Source of the DNA: Bacteroidota bacterium
GTDB lineage: Bacteria > Bacteroidota > Bacteroidia > AKYH767-A > OLB10
NCBI GenBank assembly: GCA_029547265.1
Contig: JAKPPP010000058.1
Span: forward strand, 1-40,681
DNA length: 40,681 nt
Direction: 5' to 3'
A program made the translations under genes and the position numbers. The notes beneath the pieces were generated by a model that was given only the letters and a program-made list of their open reading frames with translations, was not told the origin of the DNA and did no database searches. This document shows positions 23,566 through 31,151 of the stretch, piece by piece; within the stretch, counting starts at the first letter, position 1, and each line of letters starts with the position of its first letter.

Positions 23566-25335
23566 ATGAAAAAGAACTTTCTGATAGGTTGTATAGCGGC
23601 AGGATTAGCAATTGCCGGTTGTTCGGGGAATAAAATGGGCTCTACAGCTTCTACTGATGCCGACTTTGAGGCTTACAAAGGACGATTTGTCGAGAAAATG
23701 TGGGAGACGAACCCTTCTGCAGCTATCTATGCCGGTTTCCATAAATACGACAGCTTACTGTTGATTCCTGATGCTGCCGCTCGTGCTGCTACCGATCAAC
23801 AGTACCATGCTATGCTTGATAGCTTGGCTAAATTCGACGAGAATAAATTATCACAATCCAATAAAACGGATTTGTGGATGATGCGCGATTACCTGAAGTC
23901 GAATATTTGGTACGACACTGCTTTTAAGTCGTTTGAATGGAATCCTGCTTCGTTTAATGTTGCCGGTGAATTTGCTGAAATCCTCAATGGAAATTACGAT
24001 AAACTGGATGCTCGTTTGGCGATGTTCGACAAACGTTTAGTGAACGTGAAAGCTTATTATGCCGCTGCGAAATCACAAATTACACAACCTACTATCGAGC
24101 ATACTGATCTTGCTATCATGCAACACGAAGGGTCGGTAGAAGAAGTTTTTGGTAAGTCGTTGGCCGACTCAGTAGCTGCATCGGGATTATCTGCTGATAC
24201 TAAAAAGCATCTCTTGGCTTATGCCGATTCGGCGAAGTCGGCAATGCTCGATTATGCTGCGTGGTTGAAAGAGAAAAGAAAAACGATGACTCCTGAAAAT
24301 AGCCGTAGCTTCCGTATCGGGAAAGAGTTATATGATAAGAAATTCGATTTCGATATTGCCAGCGGATACACTGCTGAGTCGATCTATGAAAAAGCAGTAA
24401 ATCGTAAAGCTGAATTGCATCATGAAATGGCGAATCTTAGTCGTCAATTATGGCCTAAATATTTCGGAAAAGCTCCTATGCCTGCCGATAGTTTACAGCT
24501 CATCCGTCAGATGATCGATAAGCTTTCGTTGAAGCATGTTAACCGCGATTCATTCTTGCAATCGATAGAAGCGCAAATTCCTACATTGGTGAAATTTATC
24601 AATGATAAAAACTTAATCTATATCGATCCTTCTAAACCATTGGTGGTACGCAAGACTCCTGCTTATATGGAAGGAAGTGGAGCAGGGGCTTCAATTTCGG
24701 CTCCCGGTCCTTATGATAAAGGCGGAAATACGTATTATAATGTGTCGCCGTTAACGGGATATTCTCCGGAGGAAGCAGAGAGCTATTTGAGAGAATACAA
24801 CTATTATATTTTGCAAATCTTGAATATCCACGAAGCTATTCCGGGACATTATACGCAGTTAGTTTACAGCAATAATTCTCCATCAATTATCAAGAGTTTA
24901 ATGGGTAATGGAGCAATGGTAGAAGGATGGGCTGTGTATTCAGAACGAATGATGTTAGAGAGCGGTTACGGAAACAATGAACCTGAAATGTGGTTGATGT
25001 ATTACAAATGGCATTTGCGTTCTGTTTGCAATACTATTCTCGATTATAGTGTTCACGTAAACAATATGAGTGAGCAAGATGCCATGAAATTGTTGGTTGA
25101 TGGCGCTTTCCAACAGCAAGCAGAGGCCGCAGGTAAATGGCGTCGCGTGAAGTTGTCGCAAGTTCAGTTGACGAGCTATTTCACCGGATTTAGCGAGATC
25201 TACGACTTAAGAGAAGACATTAAAAAATCGGATCCTAATTTCGACTTAAAGAAATTCCATGAGAAGTTCTTAAGCTATGGCTCAGCACCGGTTAAATACA
25301 TCCGTCAGTTAATGATGGAAGAGAAAAAGAAATAG
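23566..25335 (+). CDS. DUF885 family lipoprotein, putative metallopeptidase
   Basis: A 589-residue lipoprotein from the ATG at 23566; the signal ends AIAGC (C19). The DUF885 hallmark HEAIPGH lies near residues 421-427, with GWAVYSERMMLESG downstream, consistent with a zinc-dependent peptidase fold. Family function is poorly defined. It is divergent from the prolyl oligopeptidase gene, only 68 bp away, so both may be expressed together in peptide use. The upstream in-frame ATG at 23542 would add eight polar residues before the signal peptide. Confidence 0.92.
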   Translation: MKKNFLIGCIAAGLAIAGCSGNKMGSTASTDADFEAYKGRFVEKMWETNPSAAIYAGFHKYDSLLLIPDAAARAATDQQYHAMLDSLAKFDENKLSQSNKTDLWMMRDYLKSNIWYDTAFKSFEWNPASFNVAGEFAEILNGNYDKLDARLAMFDKRLVNVKAYYAAAKSQITQPTIEHTDLAIMQHEGSVEEVFGKSLADSVAASGLSADTKKHLLAYADSAKSAMLDYAAWLKEKRKTMTPENSRSFRIGKELYDKKFDFDIASGYTAESIYEKAVNRKAELHHEMANLSRQLWPKYFGKAPMPADSLQLIRQMIDKLSLKHVNRDSFLQSIEAQIPTLVKFINDKNLIYIDPSKPLVVRKTPAYMEGSGAGASISAPGPYDKGGNTYYNVSPLTGYSPEEAESYLREYNYYILQILNIHEAIPGHYTQLVYSNNSPSIIKSLMGNGAMVEGWAVYSERMMLESGYGNNEPEMWLMYYKWHLRSVCNTILDYSVHVNNMSEQDAMKLLVDGAFQQQAEAAGKWRRVKLSQVQLTSYFTGFSEIYDLREDIKKSDPNFDLKKFHEKFLSYGSAPVKYIRQLMMEEKKK

Positions 25336-25384
25336 TTTTTGAGTTTTGCAATAAACTGTTTTTGTATTCGACTGTTCTATTACC

Positions 25385-26581
25385 GTGATCGCTAAAAAAG
25401 AAAATACTAAATATCAAGGAAGCCTTCTCTCAACAGAGGGCTTCTTTGATTCTATCGATAAGATAGATCCCGAATTTTTTGTCCTGCATCCCATTTCCAA
25501 TGTATTCCTTAATGCGGAATATTTCAGGAGTATAGAGCGTGCCGGGTTTCAGGGACTGTCGTTTCGTTATTACTTACATCCTTTGAAGGATGGCAGCTTT
25601 CAGTTTCAGTATTTTCAGTTGCTTGATTTGTCGACGCGCGATTTAGAGTCGATCGTAAACCTCGATCCGTATGGCAAAGTGCTTACGGGATTATCGGGTG
25701 TGCTCGATAAGTTTATCTTTGGTATTCAGCGAAACAAACCACATTACTTGGTGATTTGCGGTAATATGTTGATGAGTGGAAATCACGGACTTTATTGCGG
25801 TAGCGGAAATCATCAAGCCTTATTAGAGACGATCACGAAAGTGAAACAGGATCTATCTAAGTCGGGGAAGGTGGCTGCCATGATTGTAAAAGATTTTGAA
25901 GCCGATCGGGATGCCTTAGGACCATTGCTAAAGAAAGATAAGTTCCATTCAATGATAATGGATCCTATTATGGAAATGGATCTCGCTCCGAGTTGGAAGT
26001 CGTTCAGCGATTACTTGGCAGCGATGTCGTCGAAATACCGCGTGCGCACTAATAATGTGAGGAAAAAATTAGCGGATACTTCGATCAAGCAATTATCGCT
26101 TGCCGATGTTGAAGAACATTACGATCGTCTTGAGTTCCTCTATAAATCGGTGCAACAAAAGAGTCCGATTCGCTTGATGCAATGTAGCTTTTTGTATCTC
26201 AAAAATCTGATGATGTATATGCCAGATAAGTTAGTGATGGAAGCCTATATCGAGAATGGAGAAATCATCGCTTTCCTCTGCGGAATCAAGAACGGGAAAT
26301 CGCTCGAAGCACATCATATCGGTATCGATTATAAGTATAATAAGAGCCACGCGTTATATCAGAATATCCTGTATGATTTTATAGAGATGGGTATTCAGGA
26401 ATCGATGAATCATGTTTCCTTCGGCAGAACAGCGATGGAGATGAAGTCGACGGTAGGGGCGGTGCCGGTGACTTATAATGCGTATATACGTTTTGAAAAT
26501 CGAGTTGTTAATTCGTTGATTTGTCATTTTTTACCTGACGAACCGGCAGGCGATTGGGTGCAGCGCAATCCTTTTAAGTAA
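25385..26581 (+). CDS. Putative GNAT/FemAB-fold acyltransferase
   Basis: A 398-residue protein of uncertain function. The C-terminal half has a GNAT-like look: the SKYRVRTNNVRKKL segment (about residues 218-231) resembles the basic stretch of peptidogalycan-type GNATs, and VMEAYIENGEIIAFLCGIKNGKSLEAHHIGID is a typical acetyltransferase core. The N-terminal half is unrecognised. The start is a GTG at 25385; no later ATG preserves the protein. A strong stem-loop lies within its first codons (25416-25447). It lies 49 bp after the DUF885 gene. Confidence 0.75.
   Translation: MIAKKENTKYQGSLLSTEGFFDSIDKIDPEFFVLHPISNVFLNAEYFRSIERAGFQGLSFRYYLHPLKDGSFQFQYFQLLDLSTRDLESIVNLDPYGKVLTGLSGVLDKFIFGIQRNKPHYLVICGNMLMSGNHGLYCGSGNHQALLETITKVKQDLSKSGKVAAMIVKDFEADRDALGPLLKKDKFHSMIMDPIMEMDLAPSWKSFSDYLAAMSSKYRVRTNNVRKKLADTSIKQLSLADVEEHYDRLEFLYKSVQQKSPIRLMQCSFLYLKNLMMYMPDKLVMEAYIENGEIIAFLCGIKNGKSLEAHHIGIDYKYNKSHALYQNILYDFIEMGIQESMNHVSFGRTAMEMKSTVGAVPVTYNAYIRFENRVVNSLICHFLPDEPAGDWVQRNPFK
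25416..25447 (+). other. Terminator-like stem-loop within the first codons
   Basis: GAAGCC-tt-CTCT / AGAG-GGCTTC form a stem around the loop CAAC, flanked by AAG and CTTT. It overlaps codons 11-21 of the gene starting at 25385. It could attenuate read-through from the DUF885 gene or slow translation. Confidence 0.4.
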
Positions 26582-27364
26582 TATTTTTCTTCTTCTTTGG
26601 ATAGAATATCAAGTAGAAATCTATAATTTGCATTTAAGCCTTTATAATGTCAATTGTAATATCAATTGACTTATACAATGATAGAAATACAGGAGTAACC
26701 GAAGTCCTCTTCCAACGCGCTGTAGCCGCGCGACGGCTCTTACTTTTTCCTTCAGTTGAAAAAGTAAGCAAAAAAACCGCCGCTGTAAATTTTTTAGCGG
26801 GAACGATTTCAGCTCCAACGGAAAGAAACAAACTCGCCCTGAATCGTCTCCTGCGTCGACGCTTCATGTCTCGGGCAGTGTTTCTTTCTATCGTTGTCGT
26901 TCTCATCGTTCTATCCGCAAAAATTTAAGGCGGACGATTCGCTCCGAGAAGAGATTCGGATATACTGTTTCAAAAATTGGGTATTGCAAGGAATAAGTTT
27001 GATTCGGTAAGCGAAGGATTAAAAGATTAAACCACTCGCGAATGCTTTCGAGAAGATAGTTTTTCTTTCATTTTGTTTAAAGACATATAAAAGAAGGCCC
27101 CCTCGGCGGTGCAAATACTAAATTTATTAGGTAAATTACTTATCGCCATTACGAATAGTGCCAAAATCCTAATTATAAGTTAATTGATATTTTCCAATAA
27201 TCAATATTGAAATTACTAGTAACTATGATTTAATCATCAAATTTTAGATGAACAAAAACAAAATCATCCATTTAATCCCCTTCAACCGACATTCACCCCC
27301 AATTTTCTGAAGTTTACACAAAAAACGATCATGGCTTTTTTGGTTGATATAACTTGCATGCATT
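26582..27364. other. 783-bp gap holding repeat copy B
   Basis: No real gene is seen. It contains an 8-bp inverted repeat GTCAATTG/CAATTGAC (26649-26670), repeat copy B (26676-26979) and then about 380 bp of AT-rich sequence without clear structure. A 20-codon ATG frame at 27248-27310 has no support. Confidence 0.7.
26676..26979 (+). repeat. Dispersed hairpin repeat, copy B
   Basis: Nearly identical to copy C: about 12 mismatches and no indels over 266 bp (26701-26966). Hairpins in order: CTTACTTTTTC/GAAAAAGTAAG (26739-26768), CCGCT/AGCGG (26780-26800), an imperfect stem in the middle around the palindrome GCGTCGACGC (26853-26862), and TCCGC/GCGGA/TTCGC (26914-26942). Long frames exist on both strands but look spurious. 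Confidence 0.92.
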
Positions 27365-27751
27365 GTGAGAAAGATAGGACTATTTTTAGTGATGACGGCA
27401 GCGATGTTATCTCTCCCGGATGCAACAGTGCGTGCAGGAAATATTGATATTCCTGTAGCAGGAAAATCGTGCCTTTCATCATTATCAGTATCGTCGTATC
27501 CTATGGCTTATCCTAATCCTTTCAGGGGAGAAACTAGTATATTTTACAAAGCGGATAAAGATGAAACAATTGCCTTGCGCTTATTTACAAAAGACGGTAA
27601 GTTGATTGATGTAATATACAGCGGTAAGGTGGAAAAAGAAACGATTAATCGTTTTGAACTTGATGGAAAATACATGCCCCCGGGGGTCTATTATTACTCT
27701 ATAGAGAATGGTGAGAAAATTGTTCACAAGCGACTTGAATTAGTCCGGTGA
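27365..27751 (+). CDS. T9SS-tail mini-protein (signal peptide plus sorting domain)
   Basis: A 128-residue protein that is almost only export signals. A signal peptide (MRKIGLFLVMTAAMLSLPDATVRA) and about 20 linker residues lead straight into a T9SS type A domain: YPMAYPNPFRGETSIFY, ALRLFTKDGKLIDVIY and PPGVYYYSIENGEKIVHKRLELVR. There is no cargo domain. The start is a GTG at 27365; a stop codon 15 bases upstream in frame blocks any extension. Either it is a genuine short surface protein or the remnant of a larger one. Confidence 0.8.
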   Translation: MRKIGLFLVMTAAMLSLPDATVRAGNIDIPVAGKSCLSSLSVSSYPMAYPNPFRGETSIFYKADKDETIALRLFTKDGKLIDVIYSGKVEKETINRFELDGKYMPPGVYYYSIENGEKIVHKRLELVR

Positions 27752-27786
27752 ACGCAAGAGGTGTTTTTATGGTTTGATTGAGCATT

Positions 27787-27806
27787 CGTGGTCCTCGTTG
27801 ACCACG
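27787..27806. terminator. First of two hairpins between convergent genes
   Basis: CGTGGTC pairs with GACCACG around a 6-base loop, followed by TTTG. It lies 35 bases after the plus-strand stop at 27751. Confidence 0.55.
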
Positions 27807-27818
27807 TTTGCAATTTAT

Positions 27819-27846
27819 AGGGATGCCATCGCAAGACGGCATCCCT
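27819..27846. terminator. Bidirectional terminator between convergent genes
   Basis: AGGGATGCC (27819-27827) pairs with GGCATCCCT (27838-27846) around a 10-base loop, with AT-rich flanks on both sides. It serves the T9SS mini-protein gene and the AIM24 gene. Confidence 0.75.
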
Positions 27847-27855
27847 TAATTTTAT

Positions 27856-28614
27856 CTATTCATTTCCGCTAATGAATCCGCCTAGCATACCGCCTAATCC
27901 GCGCGACTCTTCACGTCCACCGCCATAACGGCTAGCTGATATAATTCGGTCTGCCAGGCGAGAGAAAGGTACGCTTTGAAGGTATACTAAACCCGGACCG
28001 GTTAGCACTGCATAAAACAATCCTTCACCGCCAAACAATGCGTTTTTAAATCCGCCGATGAATTTAATATCGTAGTCAACCGATGTTTCTAGTCCCACCA
28101 GACAGCCTGTATCGACTCTCAATTGTTCTCCCACCGCGAGTTGACGCTTCAAGATTGTTCCTCCGGCATGGATGAAAGTATTTCCGTCGCCCGACAATTC
28201 TTGCAAGATAAATCCCTCACCACCGAATAGTCCGGCGCCGATTTTCTTCGTAAAAGCAATATTGATATCAATACCCTGAGCTGCGGCTAAGAAACCATCT
28301 TTCTGACAAAGGAATTTACCGCCGTAGTTGGCGGGGTTAATAGGAATGATTTTTCCGGGATAAGGAGCCGCAAAAGCCAATTTTCTTTTCACCGACCCAT
28401 TATTGGTAAATGAAGTAATAAAGAAACTCTCACCGGTAATCATACGCTTCAAGCCCTTTAAAATGCCGCCGCCGGTACCTGTTTGCATGTCAATATCATT
28501 TTCCATGTAAAGCATGGCGCCTGCCTCAGCGCGAACGCCTTCTGCGGGATCTAGTTCAATTTCTACTACCTGAATATCGTCGCCGATAATTTTGTAATCA
28601 ATATCATGTGCCAT
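27856..28614 (-). CDS. AIM24 / TIGR00266 family protein
   Basis: A 252-residue cytoplasmic protein. It is glycine-rich and made of repeated beta units: DPAEGVRAEAGAMLYMENDIDMQTGTGGGILKGLKRMITGESFFITSF, GEGFILQELSGDGNTFIHAGG and VSVDYDIKFIGG-like segments. These match the TIGR00266/AIM24 family (tryptophan RNA-binding attenuator-like fold), whose bacterial role is unknown. It is a single gene with a convergent terminator downstream. Confidence 0.9.
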   Translation of the reverse strand: MAHDIDYKIIGDDIQVVEIELDPAEGVRAEAGAMLYMENDIDMQTGTGGGILKGLKRMITGESFFITSFTNNGSVKRKLAFAAPYPGKIIPINPANYGGKFLCQKDGFLAAAQGIDINIAFTKKIGAGLFGGEGFILQELSGDGNTFIHAGGTILKRQLAVGEQLRVDTGCLVGLETSVDYDIKFIGGFKNALFGGEGLFYAVLTGPGLVYLQSVPFSRLADRIISASRYGGGREESRGLGGMLGGFISGNE

Positions 28615-28755
28615 TGTAAATGTTTTTTTTTCTTTTCGGGGATGAAAATAGGAGATAGAAACTACTTTTTAAAGCCAAAAGCATGAAATATCAATTCTGC
28701 CCGCCAAAACGACGAAATAGCCGATTGAAATGATGAAAAATTTGTACATTGCAGA

Positions 28756-29091
28756 ATGAAACGACGGGTTTTACTTCTAATATTTTTGGTGTCGATTACC
28801 TTTTCGGCGGTACAAGCACAGTCGCTGCGCAACGATTCTCTGTTTGTTCCCGATGCACTGCGCAGATACCAGTTCAACCTCGAGAATCCTGTAAAATCAA
28901 TCGACAACCTTCGATACGATAAATCCAACGAACCCATTCGTGGAGAGCTCTCGAAAGACGGCAAGAAAGTGATAATGGACAATTACAAAAAAGGACAACG
29001 TATTAAGTTCGATGCAACCTTCCCTGACGGGAGGGTAGAGCACCTCGAAAAATCACCCTGTTTTATTGATCCTGTAGTTTATGAGATATAA
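28756..29091 (+). CDS. Small secreted hypothetical protein
   Basis: A 111-residue protein with a clear signal peptide (MKRRVLLLIFLVSITFSAVQAQ) and a mature part of about 89 residues rich in charged residues. I do not recognise the family. TACATTGC (28745-28752) is a weak -7 box match just upstream. A strong terminator follows directly after the stop codon, so it is a monocistronic transcript. It is probably periplasmic. Confidence 0.8.
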   Translation: MKRRVLLLIFLVSITFSAVQAQSLRNDSLFVPDALRRYQFNLENPVKSIDNLRYDKSNEPIRGELSKDGKKVIMDNYKKGQRIKFDATFPDGRVEHLEKSPCFIDPVVYEI

Positions 29092-29092
29092 T

Positions 29093-29120
29093 AAAGGGTT
29101 GTCAAATCGACAACCCTTTT
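29093..29120. terminator. Bidirectional terminator between convergent genes
   Basis: AAAGGGTTGTC (29093-29103) pairs with GACAACCCTTT (29109-29119) around a 5-base loop, followed by T-rich sequence. It ends the small secreted gene and probably the muiA-like gene from the other side. Confidence 0.85.
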
Positions 29121-29139
29121 ATTTATTCTAAATATATTA

Positions 29140-30759
29140 TTACAACCCACTCAGTTGTTTATCTTTCGGATATTTTATTGAGTAACTTAAGGTTTTCTTG
29201 GTTGATTCGCCCGGTTGAAGGGTGATTTTCCATTTTACTATTCCGCTGCCCGTGAATTGAATTCCTCCACTAAGCTCGCTTACCTTAATTTCAATGTCTT
29301 TTTCTTGACTCAATGGCACCTGATCTTCTACGATAATAGTGATAGGTTCTTTTTTAGTATTACGAACTGTTAACTCGTATGCAAACGATTTTTCTTTGCT
29401 GCCTCCGAATAGTTTCGATGAGGTGAGTTCTTTTACTTTTTCTCGTTTAAACGTGATGCGTTGATCACGTCCTAATGAGAGTGTTAATGTGTCGTTGGTT
29501 TCTACAGGATTGATAAATGATTGTCCTACATAAGCTCCATCGAAGTAAACATTGGCTTGTCCCGGTGATAGATTTAAATTCTCCCATTCGGTAATTTGCG
29601 CTGTGAGGAATGCATCATTATCGATTTTCGGTACCGCTACATATTCGTAGTTGGCATTTGTGGTATAATGTTGTATTTCTACTTGCGTCTCACTGCTTCC
29701 GTTTAAGATGGTATAGTGTCCCGGGATTTCATACGCTACGTTTAATTGATTTTGGGTGACTGTTGCCATATCCCACATCATCACTTTTTGATCCTCAGTG
29801 GCCTCTTTTTCCATCATCATTACCGGTGCTCCGTTAGCTATTCCATTCACTACATATCCATCTCCACGCGCTCCTCTTGTTTGTACAATTGGCTGTAAAA
29901 ATCCTACTACCCAAGGATATAAAACCGGTTTGTCGCCACTTTGTGAGGGATTACCTGTATTGAGCGTAAGCGCAACATTCTTCCAGTCTTCGCCCGTTGA
30001 TTGATTCACTTTAGCTTTGAAAACAATTTCAACAGGACTCTTCACATCTTTCACTCTTAAATCGTAAAAAGGCTGCCAGTTGACATTGCTTTCGATGAGA
30101 TAGCTGAATTCGAATGTAGCTTGCGTTTTAGATTTACCATCAACAGTTACAATAATGTTTCCTTCCGGTTGGTTGTTGCGAGCGTTGATTTCGTTAAGCT
30201 GATTATCGATTTTGCTGATTTGCTCTTGAAGCTTTTTCTGACGAAGACTGTTATCGAGGATATCGTCTTTTAAAGCCATCATCTTCTTAGTGAAATATTC
30301 AACTACCGGTTCTAATTCATCGGCCATCACTCCGTTGTTATTTCCTCCAATCGATTTGTTGGCTTGTAAAACAGTCACGGTCTCATTTAAAACAGCAATC
30401 TTATTGTTTACTTGGCTGAGTTTGTATTGCACCGAATCGCGTTGTTCTTCGAGATTCAATTGCTCTCTCGTTTTGCGATTAGCAGTAAGATAGTTTTGCT
30501 GATAATTGACAGAAAGGATCGTAGCGTCGCCTAAGCCCTTAACCGTAATGCTTTGGGGATTGATATAAGGCGATAGTCCATCGAATACTACTTCTTGATT
30601 TCCTGTGCTTACCATGGCTTTTCCCGTTCTGGTAACGAGGGCTCCGTTTTGGTAAATTTTCACCTCTTTAATGTCGGTGTTGTTGATTCTGATTCTCTCT
30701 TGCGAGAACAAAAGCGAGCTGTTTAAAATAAGCAGCATGGCTACTAAGGTCTTTTTCAT
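29140..30759 (-). CDS. MuiA family protein (DUF4139)
   Basis: A 539-residue secreted protein. A signal peptide (MKKTLVAMLLILNSSLLFSQ) precedes an N-terminal DUF4140-like domain (KEVKIYQNGALVTRTGK). A coiled coil follows (about residues 100-200). The large DUF4139 beta domain has FSYLIESNVNWQPFYDLRV and SYSIKYPKDKQL at its end. Mucoidy inhibitor A proteins have no known activity. The open frame continues 64 codons upstream, but a -7 box (TAATTTTG on the minus strand, 30784-30791) lies inside that extension and the residues there derive from ATTCA repeats, so the start at 30759 is chosen. Confidence 0.9.
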   Translation of the reverse strand: MKKTLVAMLLILNSSLLFSQERIRINNTDIKEVKIYQNGALVTRTGKAMVSTGNQEVVFDGLSPYINPQSITVKGLGDATILSVNYQQNYLTANRKTREQLNLEEQRDSVQYKLSQVNNKIAVLNETVTVLQANKSIGGNNNGVMADELEPVVEYFTKKMMALKDDILDNSLRQKKLQEQISKIDNQLNEINARNNQPEGNIIVTVDGKSKTQATFEFSYLIESNVNWQPFYDLRVKDVKSPVEIVFKAKVNQSTGEDWKNVALTLNTGNPSQSGDKPVLYPWVVGFLQPIVQTRGARGDGYVVNGIANGAPVMMMEKEATEDQKVMMWDMATVTQNQLNVAYEIPGHYTILNGSSETQVEIQHYTTNANYEYVAVPKIDNDAFLTAQITEWENLNLSPGQANVYFDGAYVGQSFINPVETNDTLTLSLGRDQRITFKREKVKELTSSKLFGGSKEKSFAYELTVRNTKKEPITIIVEDQVPLSQEKDIEIKVSELSGGIQFTGSGIVKWKITLQPGESTKKTLSYSIKYPKDKQLSGL

Positions 30760-30885
30760 TTGAATTGGGCTCTTCATATTTGTCAAAATTAAGATTTCTA
30801 AGCACCCGATGCATAAAGTCCAAAAATTCCATAAAAGATTTTTTAATTTTTTAGGGATCAATGTCTTGAATGGGGGAGAACTGAA

Positions 30886-30944
30886 TGATTGGTTGAGTGA
30901 ATGATTGAATGACTGAGGGAATGAATGACTGAATGATTGAATGA
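30886..30944. repeat. ATTCA-type low-complexity repeat
   Basis: About eight degenerate units of TGAATGA(T/C) with TGAGTGAATGATTGAATG-like phases. The same type is found at 2168-2212 and 32519-32571. Its minus-strand translation gives the artificial N-terminus (SFSHSFPQSFNHSLNQSF) of the long frame over the muiA-like gene. Confidence 0.8.
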
Positions 30945-31016
30945 GGGGCAAAGCGAGATCTTTGGCGGTTTAATGGAATAATATTCCGGTAGAATTCCTC
31001 ATTCATCAATTGCCAA

Positions 31017-31107
31017 TATCAAAAATCTAAAATCCATTATCAAAAATCAAAAATCCAACATCCTATATCTAACATCAAATATCTAATATCTAATATCCAA
31101 TATCCCC
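31017..31107. repeat. Degenerate tandem tract of ATC-AAA/ATCTAAT units
   Basis: Roughly ten degenerate units of 7-10 bases, such as ATCAAAAATC, ATATCTAACATC and ATATCTAATATC. It lies just before the recF promoter. Confidence 0.75.
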
Positions 31108-31136
31108 AAAATCCACTCCCAACGCAATTAAAATCG

Positions 31137-31144
31137 TACTTTTG
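31137..31144 (+). promoter_or_regulatory. -7 box of recF
   Basis: TACTTTTG matches TAnnTTTG and ends seven bases before the recF ATG (31152), predicting a leaderless or nearly leaderless mRNA. Confidence 0.55.
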
Positions 31145-31151
31145 AGCCGTC

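Larger units (their letters stand above)
30760..31151. other. 392-bp repeat-rich gap before recF
   Basis: Contains the minus-strand muiA-like promoter box (30784-30791), ATTCA-type repeats (30886-30944), an ATC/AAT repeat tract (31017-31107) and the recF -7 box (31137-31144). I see no gene here. Confidence 0.8.

Noticed and set aside
26676..26979. Repeat as an insertion sequence or group II intron
   Set aside because: There is no transposase or reverse transcriptase frame, no clear target duplication at B or C, and no recognisable intron domain V.
27248..27310. 20-codon ATG frame upstream of the T9SS mini-protein
   Set aside because: Too short, with no promoter or family; such frames are expected by chance in this gap.
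30778..30951. N-terminal extension of the muiA-like protein
   Set aside because: It encodes ATTCA-repeat peptides and contains the -7 promoter box; a good signal peptide starts at 30759.
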